A stretch of 64,000 bases of DNA from assembly GCF_014839805.1 (NCBI RefSeq), contig NC_051140.1, positions 7,213,826 to 7,277,825 of the forward strand, written 5' to 3'. Made by a program: the position numbers and the translations under genes. The notes beneath the pieces are model-generated. The model had not been told where the DNA came from, did not search any database, and saw only the letters and a list, made by a program, of their open reading frames with translations. Origin of the DNA: Manduca sexta (lineage: Eukaryota > Arthropoda > Insecta > Lepidoptera > Sphingidae). This document shows, in pieces, positions 24,894 through 35,521 of this stretch (position 1 is the stretch's first letter; every line of letters begins with the position of its first letter).

Positions 24894-25905
24894 TTATAAT
24901 AAAATAATTTATAAAAATTACTAATTAATTCTAATTTACTAATAAATTATGAATAATAACTTTGCAAAACTCGTCAAGATTGGCTACAGACCAGTATAAA
25001 ATACACGTTGTAATTTCGCCTCTTACGTTTAACAAAATCGTGATACGATCGAACACCATCGACATTGAATAACCTTGTTGAAAAAAATAAAAATCCAAAA
25101 AAAATGAGGCATCGATAATTGCACCCACTTACACCCAGTTACATAACGGACCCGTCGAAGTTATTTCGGTGTTGCGTGACCATTGCGAAGTTGTTATCGG
25201 TTTGATAAATCACGGTGCCGTACGAGACACCGATAGATGTCTCAATTTGTAGTGCGTGGGCAGCTGGGTTAGATAGTGCATTCCTGTCGAGAAACCTGTT
25301 CTTTGCATACCGTCGCGGGGTCGTGGAAAATTGTATTGTACAAGAGTGCAAGCGAAGACGCCTCGCTGATGTGTCTGGTTTTGTTTTTTTTTAATGCTTG
25401 GGGATAAAATTGAGTTAATTTACTGTGATTTACCAATTCGCTCCAGTTAGATACGAGATCCAATAGCCAGGTCATTTATACGTTGATCGTAACTTCCACT
25501 ACTCTGAAAAGACTTATATTAAGGTTAATTCGGTAATAGCAATATGTAACGCGCTCAGTTTATCACAAAATAAAAATAAATATTGCTTTCAATGCATTAC
25601 CAATTATCACAGGAAATATATTTGTTGCGAAATCTGATGTTTAAGGTAGAAACTACCGGAAGTACTGTCTCCCTCTGACAGTTGGTTAGGTAACAGTTCT
25701 TCCGTACATAAAGTGACAAATTAGTATCTCGTAAACAGAACAGTGATATATTGGACATCATACGATTTTGTATTTATTTATTTATTTTTATTGGATCGCC
25801 AGTGGGTACATTAAGAACAAAAGGAAGCAAACACACGAATCAAACTACCCAGTTACAGGCAACCACAACTAACAAATTTATTATTATAAATTGTTAATAT
25901 AACAA
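24890..25905. other. Mostly non-coding; short frames at 25,139-25,475
   Basis: AT-rich with a more GC-balanced patch at 25,140-25,350 where frames are open on both strands. A GTAAGT on the minus strand (AACTGGGT before GTAAGT) follows a stop in the best frame, so I do not call an exon. A (TTTA)n stretch lies at 25,771-25,790. Confidence 0.4.
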
Positions 25906-26160
25906 ATATTATAAATGCGGGAGTTACTCAGAAACAGCGGAAGGGACTTAGATGAAATGTGGCACACAGATAGTTCGCGTCTTGGATTAACACATAGGCT
26001 AGATTTTATCCCGGTAATTTGCTTCCATGGGAAATAATAGGATATTTAACCATTTCTTTAAATAGATGGCGCTGACGTCGTGTAGGTGACGGTATAAGCC
26101 ATCATGTTTTAGGGAAGTTTGTAGCGGGAAAGGCGTTTCAAGCGAACGAAGCCGCGAACA
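25906..26160 (+). mobile_element. Lepidopteran Helitron-like remnant (longer copy)
   Basis: ATAAATGCGGGAGTTACTC..GATGAAATGTGGCACACAGATAG..TTGGATTAACACATAGGCT.GATTTTATCCCGG..TTCCATGGGAAA..AGATGGCGCTGACGTCGTGTAGGTGACGG..GTAGCGGGAAAGGC..GCGAACGAAGCCGCGAACAAGA. The GC-rich 3' hairpin block is present, the CTAG end is not. Confidence 0.55.
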
Positions 26161-26983
26161 AGATGTATTATATATTACTTGATGTTACTGGTAGGAAGCT
26201 TTCACAACATTGTAGGTACCTAGGCGTCAAGCACACGAAGGGACAGTAATAAATTACCGGTAACAAGGTGTAAGGAATCTCCGCACGGCTTTGTCCCGGG
26301 TTCGGTGACCTCCCATCTGGATTGGAGGGACGTCGGCCACGTAGCAAAACTGGGGCCTCCGCGCTGGACTTTAATGCTCTCGAAATCTATATACACGCTA
26401 GCAATACGTTGTATAGAATTTGTTTTCACTTAATTTTAACCAATGTTTGGTAGGTACTGATAAATTACTGGTAAGTATTAAAATAAATCGTATCGTTGCG
26501 GAAATTTGACAACTGACTCCGCCAGTATAAACTTGAATTTGAATACATGTTTTACGTTTTTAACGCGTAATATATATGCTGTATTAGTGTTCGTACGACA
26601 CCATAAATTGTACAAAAAAAATCACGTAATATGGTATAACCGGTCCAATCAAGTATTAACAAAAAGGAAACACATTGTTTTCATTGCATAATGCAATAAA
26701 ATAAAACAAATGATATCCACATTTGTTATAAGCGAATGCGAGCGGACGTAACTCTGTTGCTACTTATAAAATGTGTTACAATTACGTATCTAAACACTTA
26801 ACGTTACTCAAGTTATGAAGTTATTAAAAGACCGGTATTAGATAATGTTATAAGAGGTATCTAGTTATAATTTTATGGTATACGAACGCACTTACAAACG
26901 TTCGCATCAATATTACATAAATAAATTTAAAGTGTTTGTAATGTTACAATAATAGACTTTTACAATTTTTTTCATTATGTACA
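26161..26983. other. Non-coding; GC-rich block open on both strands
   Basis: 26,220-26,429 is markedly GC-richer than its surroundings and free of stops in one frame on each strand. The plus-strand frame follows TAG at 26,221 and reads through CKESPHGFVPG and DWRDVGHVAKLGPP. I recognise no family; a decayed element is the simplest reading. The rest is AT-rich with nothing visible. Confidence 0.35.
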
Positions 26984-27141
26984 CTATAAATATATAATCA
27001 AAAGCTACTTTAAAAATTGTGCCTGAAGTTCCGCATATTTCCGAACAGCTTGGACCAATTTTGACGCGACGTTTACTGCTAGGTTATTGAATTTATACTT
27101 TGGCAGAGTTTGATGCGGGCGGTGGTGCGAGTAAAAACTAG
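26984..27141 (+). mobile_element. Helitron-like remnant with intact 3' CTAG end
   Basis: Ends GATGCGGGCGGTGGTGCGAGTAAAAACTAG followed by T, the same GC hairpin, A-run and CTAG/T arrangement as the element at 5,762-5,943. The interior (CTTGGACCAATTTTGA, GAGTTTGATGCGGGC) fits a decayed copy. The 5' end is unclear, so the start is approximate. Confidence 0.5.
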
Positions 27142-27842
27142 TATTTTATATGATTGCTTTATTCATTGCCAAGTATCCGGATTCCGGTTGAATTGTAATT
27201 TATACTAAAATATTTAACATTGCTCGCGGCTACATTCGATTGATATTTTTTTCCGGGATATAGCTTTATATTCACGGTCCGAATAATCCACACCACAAAC
27301 ATTCGGTTGTTATATTCTTTTGGATTTTATCTTATGAATCTTAGTCATTTGTATGTTTATTTACTTCAGCTATAGTTCATTGGTTCCAAATTCCTTTAGT
27401 TATTAGCAAAATCTGAATACTACAATACTAAAGGAGACAATGGAAAACGGGGAAAACTATTCGCAAATATCCGCACGACACTATCTACACATTATCTTAT
27501 CAACATCAAAATTAGGCCGCCGTGTCCGCCCGGCGAAAGTTCATTCACTCGCAAAGTAGATGAGTTAAATAAAAAACGGACAAGTGTTTTTGAAGCAGTG
27601 ACGCGGTAACCGAATCTCGCTTGTCGCGGTACGCTGCACGGAATAACTAATAAGCATTGGGGTTCACGGGGTCGGTGAATTAGGGTGCTTGCGGTGACTT
27701 TGAATGTTTTAAACATGAATCAAATTATTGTGGACACCTAAATCTTTCACATATTACAATAATTAACTCTAAGATTCAGAGAATAGTTAGGTCGGCTAAT
27801 TGAAATTTGTGTATGTTTTACACTACAGGTGTGCGTTGCTCA
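27142..27842. other. Mostly non-coding; GC-richer block 27,515-27,700
   Basis: The minus-strand frame 27,492-27,716 reads VTASTLIHRPREPQCLLVIP, then RVTASKTLVRFLFNSS and ELSPGGHGG. That style is typical of dispersed-repeat translations, and I suspect a repeat, but no second copy is in the window. Otherwise AT-rich. Confidence 0.35.
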
Positions 27843-27925
27843 TGATCTCAATTTGTGTCCGATATGGCAACTAAGTGTATCACATCATGGGTCGGAAATA
27901 AATTCGTCAAGTCGTGGGTACATTA
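27843..27925 (+). mobile_element. SINE family B fragment
   Basis: Contains AATTTGTGTCCGATATGGC, identical over 19 bases to the copy at 17,191-17,432, then TATCACATCATGGGTCGGAAAT. Head and 3' end are missing. Confidence 0.6.
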
Positions 27926-30419
27926 ATCTTTTTATATTAATTAAGAGATAAAGTCGGGCCTTATGTGTTTAAAATCTTAAGTTAGAGTTCTGCCGAAACT
28001 TAATATTAGGCGTCGATAACCGACTGCAGTCTTCATTTACGAAGATCATATTGATAGTTTTTGTGAATGAGCGATCAACTTCATTCTGGCTATGGGACGT
28101 ACTCAAGCGCAGCCTATATTATGCCGTAAAACCTTTCAACATACACACGAGGACATGTCTGCAAAAAAAAAACAAAAAACTACAATGAAAAGTTCATTCA
28201 TCTCATTACACAGGAATGTGTTCAATTTATAGTAAGGTGCAACAATGTCGCGCTGATTAAAATAATATACCGCGCTGTTACGTACGATGTAAATCGGTTT
28301 ATGAAACTTGGTACTCTAACCCGCGGCTAGGGGTCAACGGCCCTTGCACCGCTTAAGCGCCGGCGAAGATCTTATTGTTTGTCTACCATACTGGTGTACT
28401 AGGCGGTTCAACTTAGTATCGAAGGCCATATGACTGGTTTTTGCTTAGTTTTTAATAGATACTACGAATGATGCCGTAAATCTTCAACATGACTGCTGCA
28501 AATGGTGTCTTTTAATTTAGTGCATGATTAAAATATATTTTTATGCCCCATGAAATTAATTTAATGGAATGTAACTATCGATAAAATGTTAAGTCGCCTA
28601 AAGGTTATTTCTATTTTGAGTTGATATTTGACCTTCGACATTTTGTAGAATGGATTCAGGGTTTACCTATATTTGGTGTACTAAAGCATTCCTATTGAGA
28701 AAAAACTTAAAAAGTGTTACAGAAGCGAGTATACACCCACTAACACCGAATAAAAATATGTCCAATATCACACGGAAACGTTCAGATAATGAAAAGCCGT
28801 ATTGGAAGTGTGTACGGTAAATTAATCACGTAGACACACGCACACACACAGACACAACCGTAAGTGATTTTGACAGCAACGGTCCTTAGTTCACGCTTGA
28901 TTTGAAACGGTTCGGTCTATAAAACAATATCACAGAACTACCTAATTCAATTACTTTCACCTGTGTTATTTTTATATCAACTTCAATATCACATTTTGTT
29001 TCTGTTTATCAGCAAAGTAAATTGGGCAGGAGATTTATTAATGGTTTAAAAACTGTGACAACAATTAAATTCGTGAATGTAGAAAGAAATTTCAAATAAT
29101 AGTATTACAGGATAAAATTAATAGCACGCGCATATTTTTCCTTTCCGCTTTAATCAAATTATCGACTCACAGTGCCAAGTTCAAGCAGTTTAGGCGTCTG
29201 ATTTACCTAAGTCCCCGTTTCAAGATTTCGATCACGTTACTATTGCATTATTTCACTTCGGCCGCTGAAGAAAAATAAATTGATTATATGGCAAGCGAAA
29301 AAGAAATGTGCTGTGATCGTATCGATACGACGCGGCTGCTTGCCGAATATTGCGAATACTTTGATTGTAATTGTTACTGATTTTTGAGAATTGTCCAACT
29401 AGCGAGACGCGGATGCTATAGAATTCAATTTATTTTGCTCACTGAAAGTAAACCTGTTAATATTAGGCAGGACATGATTAGTGTTATTACTATTACCGAA
29501 TAAATATTACAATTTAATTATTGCTTTTTATCTCGCAGTATTATCGTGCATTTCACTTTATTATTTTATACTGTAACAATTATTTACATTTTCATCGGAT
29601 CCTTGATAATGTGGAACAAAAATGCGTGTCAGTAGTATTTGGAACTTGACCTACTTTTGACGCATTCATAAAAAGCATTTATATATAAAGTAACATGTAG
29701 ATAATTTATAAAAATAATATACACAATAACAATAAACCATTCTATAATAGTGCTTGGTAATCATTGTATTCGTCATGATCTTGGACTTTGAAGCAAAGCG
29801 GTATGATAGCGTTGCACAAATTTGATTTCATTCGTCCACTGTTTTTAACATATTAGTACCAAACATTAACATTATGAACAAACAATTATTAACAAAATAT
29901 CATAATCAATGCTGACTGGGCCTCATAACATAATCAGAATGATTGTCGATCATATTACATTCTGATAAAAACATAATTTTTATCACCTTTCTCTTCAATA
30001 CGTTACAATGACAGTACAATCTCTTTTTACATACGAAACGAGATAAACGCACAATCATGCGACCAAACGATGGAAGTAAGGCCACAAATCGGAAGGAAAT
30101 GTATCATTAGAAAAAATTACTTTCCATAATCGTATATTATGAAAGCGTATTCCAATTCGACACGCGTGAAAGTTTGCCGTCGTATCGTTTACTGCCATAC
30201 TTTATACATTTAATAATACAGTGAAGAAGTCTGTCCATATATCGCGCTTATAAAAATAATTATATTGTGCAAGGTATGCATTGGACAGAACGGAATGCGT
30301 CAATGAACACTGCGTTGTCAAATGCAAACACTTATGACGAAAATGTTACACGCTCGTGTCATATTATGAAAGATTACAGATGGAACGAAATACTAGTTTG
30401 AGAAATGTATCACTAATAA
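27926..30419. other. Non-coding, AT-rich
   Basis: No gene seen. A short CA-rich stretch lies at 28,833-28,856. A small GC patch at 28,320-28,370 (CCGCGGCTAGGGGTCAACGG) is unexplained. Confidence 0.5.
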
Positions 30420-30640
30420 TACCAGCTTTGTGTTATATACTGTCTCAATGCTGGGCACGGGCCTTCTCTACTATTGAGAGAATTTAAAGCCTCAGTCCAC
30501 CACGCTGGCCTAGTATGGGTTTGTAGACTTGACATACCTACATTATTATGGAAAACTTCTTAGGCATGCAGGTTTCCTCACGATGTTTTCCTTTACCGAT
30601 AAAACAGGCGATAATTCACAAAGAATACTCACATACCTTT
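30420..30640 (-). mobile_element. SINE family A copy, 5'-truncated
   Basis: The reverse complement carries TTATCGGTAAAGGAAAACATCGTGAGGAAAC and the CCAGCGTGGTGGACTGAGGC..TAGTAGAGAAGGCCCGTGCCCAGCATTGAGACAGTATATAACAC body, as two separate blocks. The tRNA-like head seen at 18,537-18,592 is absent, as expected for incomplete reverse transcription. Confidence 0.7.
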
Positions 30641-33600
30641 AAAATTTATTCAAGTTCATAGTAATTAGTATGTAATCCTATCTAGTTTCTAGTAAATATG
30701 TTTAGTAATATTATATTACTTACCTTCTATACACACAACAAACATGACGCAGACAAATCCGCAAGCGTCACACAGTATGCATTTACAAAATCCAATCTAT
30801 ATACGGCAGTCGAATATAACGTTATTTATGACCAAGATATTGCTTAAATATGACTTTAATTTGGCAGTTTCATTACTATAATGATGTAATGTATGAGTTT
30901 TACGTAATATCGATTGTGGCTGCGTTGAAATTAACAGAAACTCATACGCTTTTTGTTTGGTCATCGCCGCGCCGCGCCATTGTAAATTTTCACTTCGACG
31001 ACGCGTTTCTAGTGTCACATTATAAGCTGACAGAGTTATAGACATAATATGACGAGACACGAACATTCATGTTAAGCATTTTTTTCTAGCAATGTTTATT
31101 TTAATTATACATTTGTCTGAACATACAACTTCTTAATGTACGACACGTTTTTTTTCGTTTTATTTCTTTTTAAGAGGATTTGAGGTACAGTGTACACCTG
31201 TCAAGTAGCGGCAAATAAAAATACGCCGGAAAATAATAATCAGCGATTTAAGTCCTCCGCAATACCAGCTTATTCTATTCATTTGAAGTCCTAATGCAAT
31301 AAATCTCAAATCTCAATAAAACGACGTTTAAAAATATCAAATGGAGTATTTTGTTCCATTGTTAGTGCGAATGGATTCACGCGCGGAAGCCACCTCGCTC
31401 AGAAACACCAGTCAATACTGATCAAATGTGCGTACAGTAAACATACTGATCAGATATATAAGTTTACCGACTTTGTTATTTGAAACACAGCGCTATGATA
31501 AGATAATATTCCATTAATACGTGCGTATATTTTTGGACAAAAACCAAATGGAGTGAAGTTGACGAGACAATTTAGTTTTGACATAATATTAACTAAAATA
31601 AAAATGATATACACGAGTTACAAACAAATCTAAATCACTTTCTATTCACGAATCGTCGCAAAAAAACCCGCCATTGTTGCGCACGCAGCTTTGTTTTTGC
31701 CACCTGCACCATCAGATCTTCAAGAATGGCACTTGTCTACAGTGGGAATCCCATCGAGTTTATGTACGCGGCACGTAGAAAGCGTGGGCGATTCGATCGA
31801 CAATTAATGGCGATAGAATTAAGATCTGCTTCTTGCTTACCCGCTATTGTTCTATAGCAAAGTTTAATTACTCGGCGAAAGTAGCGTGAAAGTTTTCATG
31901 CATCGTGCCGGGTCCCACGTGTCAATGTGAATTTTTTCGCGTGAGGCAACCTCGTGGGATGTGTCGTAATTTTTGTCTGTTGGATTATTATGCGTTTAAC
32001 TATTCAATTATGTAACGTTTGCACAACATGTTTCAGGTCAAAAAATTGTTATTAGCCGTGTGATGTGGAATTTTAATATGAGTATTTGTCTAAAAAAGGC
32101 ACACGGAAGCGGCCGAAATGAATTGAAATTTTTGCGTATGTGAAACGTGTGAATGGAAGAAATTAGAAGGAATCTCTTTGGGTCAATCGCAGTTGTTATT
32201 ACTTTTAAGTGGGATTTTAGTACTTTTTTGTGATATAATTGTGCTCCCATTTATGTCCAATATTAATTAATTACGTGAAATACTAAATGCTTAATCCAGT
32301 CATATACGTTACAGAAATTTGAACTGTATTGTAACTGATTAATACTCAATTAAGATATAATTTTAAAAATCATGCAGGCGACACCACGGATAAATGTTAC
32401 TATCTCAAAATAAGAGCACAACGATTTGTAACATTGTGGTTACTAGGTGGATGAAACTGTTGAATACCCAATGTTCATAGAAAGCAATAATTTCCGTGAC
32501 TGCAGTGCGGTTGTTACGGCTCATCTCATTTTAATTTGAACTTATTTATTTTTGACGCCAAATAATTTAGATTTTCATAGCTTTTTTTATTACAGATGAT
32601 GCATGATTTGAACTATCTATTTATTATTTATGTTACGTAAGAATTATTGGGTCACGAAAATATAAAAAAAAGCTTTGATAAAATTCTCGTCGAAATAGGA
32701 ATCTTCTCCCTTTTTATCTGTATCTAAAGTTTATAACATTAAACAGTACTTTAAACATAAATGTAGATTCAGTAGCATCCAGTGTCAGACCGATTTGTAC
32801 TGATTTCTACACGCTCTACATTGAAGGGTCAAGTAAAATTAAAATGTCAAAACCGATAAGGCAATCGAAGAATTCGATGTAACGGCCAATGTCATGCTGA
32901 TAAAACATTATTCACGGGTCATTGTAAAATACAAAAACATTCAATTCGACGTTTCAAAATGTTGATTCGTTTTACCAATCTCAAATTTTGTAGAATCGTC
33001 GTTGAATTTAATTTTACAGCAGAAATAAATTTTCTCAATATTATTTCAAATACATAAATTATAATAATTAAATTTACCGCAAATTACAATGGACGGTGTC
33101 GACCTTCAAAATTAAAGAATATATTATTTTATACATATTTAAGTATTTCAACATAAAATAGCCAATTTACATATTTAGAAAATATATAATATATATTTAA
33201 TGATGTTGCTAAAACGACTTTAATAAGGTATTGTTTAACAGTTCTCACGGATGAGCGAGACGTTAGCTCTTTTGAAGATTACACAGCTCTTCATACTTAA
33301 TGAGATAAATGGAGACTGCCTGATCGTATCTCACATATAAATTGTTGTTTAATAACTTTGTTTATTGTTATATGATTATAACGTCGACATGTGAATAGCC
33401 ATTTGTTAGGTTAGCAGCATTTTGCATAAAGATAAATATGAGAAGAAATAACTAGTATGTCTTACGTCTGTATCTGTTTACAGTTGAGTTTTCAGAGTTT
33501 TTGATTATACAACGTAGTGATGAAGCAGATCACTCAGTTTATTTATTAAATACTCAGTAAGCGGCTGTACTGTCTAAGCAGGAGCACTGATGACTTGTTA

Positions 33601-34910
33601 TTATAAAAGCATTGCATTATACGGCATTATTAGTCATCACATTCAATGGGACACGTCTCTTAAAACATTGAAATTGAAATCAAATTTCTAGTTGATTTTT
33701 TTATAATGGCAAATGATCGTATTGTATATGTTGAATACATCTTACACGTTTTTAATGTTTAAACCCTTATAAATTTAAATGATTGCACTCAGAAAAACAG
33801 ATATCAATTTCAGGCTTCAGCCATGGTTTTCTAAATATCCAATTCTATTTCTAACAAACGATTTCAAACAAATGAAATAGAAAGCAAAATACTTATTCGC
33901 AAATTTCGCGGCATAATATGAAATAGGACTCACAAAAAAGTTAGTGGCACCACGAATTTTTTCACCATCTTATATATATTTTGTTTTGAGACTTTTTTGC
34001 AATCAATCTACCATAAAGTTGGTTCGGCAAGGAGGCGTAACATGTCCTTCAGATTCTGATGACTTTTAATCAATTTGAACTTCGTAAAAGGCATAAAAAG
34101 CGACCTTAGTCTCGTCGGTGGACAAAAATAATTTGTTTTCTTGGAAGTAATTTGCTACGAGATGTTCACTGTTTTGACATTTTATATTATTACACGTATA
34201 TAAATGAGAATACTTACGATGATGTAAATATAGAGAAATCGACACGTATCACATCTACATTATATCTCAGATATTAGAATTTTCATTTCAAGTTTAGTTT
34301 TTAGGAATTATTATTACCATTATGTCATATATTATATTATTATTATATAGTCTTGGTGTAATTCTTCATTATAATCATATTATTATAATCAATGTTTCTA
34401 TTTGTTAAAATACTACGTATTTTTACAGATCGGTGTCCCTACTCACAGTGCTACGTGACGTCATTTTAATAATATGACATATCAATAGAAAAAGTACAAG
34501 TCCATTTATTCACAAACCTATTATTATTATATATCTTAAAAGCTAATCTATAATCCATTCAGTTTAAATGAGTTATTACCAGCGCGAGTCTTGTGTAAAA
34601 AGGCCTGAATATAAATGACTTAATTTTCATTTAGTCTGCAAAATAACACGCTTTTAATTGGTTCCAGTTCATTATAATACAAAAGATTTTACGTAACCTT
34701 TTTAATGGTGTGAATTAAAACCGACAATCGTTTTAATGAGCTTCAATAATAATATTAACGAGCGCACTGAGGTTTGTTCGGCCGACATCGCCTCATCTGC
34801 GATTGCGACGTCTGAGATTCGAAGAAGTATAAACTGGTAGTTATTATTTGGTTTAGTATTATATGCATCAAAATTCTTTTTGCTAACGCCCAATTTGAAA
34901 TAATTAAATG
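30641..34910. other. Non-coding, AT-rich; one CpG-richer patch
   Basis: No gene supported. The patch at about 31,680-31,960 is richer in CpG, with CAATTAATGG and CCCACGTGTC, and could be regulatory. Open frames at 30,797-31,066 and 32,038-32,250 look random. Confidence 0.45.
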
Positions 34911-34991
34911 AGCGGCGATAGCCTAGTTGGTTGTGGAACGGACTGCTGAGACGAATGTCCGCAGGTTCAAAACCCAAGGGCACACACCATT
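34911..34991 (+). mobile_element. Solo tRNA-like head of SINE family A
   Basis: AGCGGCGATAGCCTAGTTGG with box A TAGCCTAGTTGG (34,919-34,930), then GTCCGCAGGTTCAAAACCCA with box B GGTTCAAAACC (34,964-34,974; one base off GGTTCAAATCC). It stops at GGGCACACACC with no SINE body after it. Orientation is opposite to the copy at 18,283. It is not a functional tRNA gene, as no acceptor stem pairs. Confidence 0.7.
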
Positions 34992-35362
34992 TATCACAAT
35001 AGAAAAATAAAAAGCCGGTCACAAAACGGACCCCGGTATTCAAATCAGCCCGCTATACTATAACAACAATCTGCCAAATAACCTTCACTATCGGACAAAG
35101 ACCTTTCCCAAACACGTTAAAACCTTACGAAATTATTCTGAGCAAGAGTTTATTTTCGCAAAACAAAAATCCTTCGCCAATCAGACATATTAACATAATA
35201 TATTATGTGATATCAGTCACAGATTATTATTTAAAAAATAATCATTACATTATTCTTGTGCTATCCTGCTATGCAGACTACCTTTCTGCTTATTTTCTAG
35301 GTTATATCAAAATCATATTGAATTAATGAGCAATATCTCTCTTTCTGAGGAACTCCTTTCTT
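34992..35362. other. Non-coding, AT-rich
   Basis: Nothing recognisable, apart from a pyrimidine-rich tract at about 35,334-35,362 that could act as part of a 3' splice site for the frame that follows. Confidence 0.45.
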
Positions 35363-35521
35363 ATGAAACAGACACGCGAGTCTATCCACTGGTATGACAT
35401 TGCACCAACAATTGTTAGTACTCCGCCGAATATCTATGAAATTACGTCTAAATACGAAGCCCAAGAAGCCGGCAAGGTGAACCGTGAACGTCGACAGACG
35501 GCTACGCGTAGAATTGATTGA
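35363..35521 (+). CDS. Short open frame, possible orphan exon (52 aa)
   Basis: ATG to TGA. It reads HWYDIAPTIVSTPPNIYEI, then KYEAQEAGKV. Codons are GC3-rich and protein-like. CAG at 35,369-35,371 after CTCCTTTCTT could be a splice acceptor, and AAG before GTGAAC (GT at 35,477) a donor, giving a 105-nt phase 0-0 exon at 35,372-35,476. The PTIVSTPP..EAQEAGKV layout resembles the first strand of an Ig domain, but no Cys is present and this is a guess. No partner exon found. Confidence 0.3.
   Translation: MKQTRESIHWYDIAPTIVSTPPNIYEITSKYEAQEAGKVNRERRQTATRRID

Noticed and set aside
25139..25475. Two overlapping minus frames and a GTAAGT donor near 25,129
   Set aside because: The best frame stops before the donor; the frame open at the donor has a stop 23 codons upstream and no acceptor between.
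34911..34991. Functional tRNA gene
   Set aside because: Box A and B are present, but no acceptor stem pairs and the sequence continues as a SINE head.
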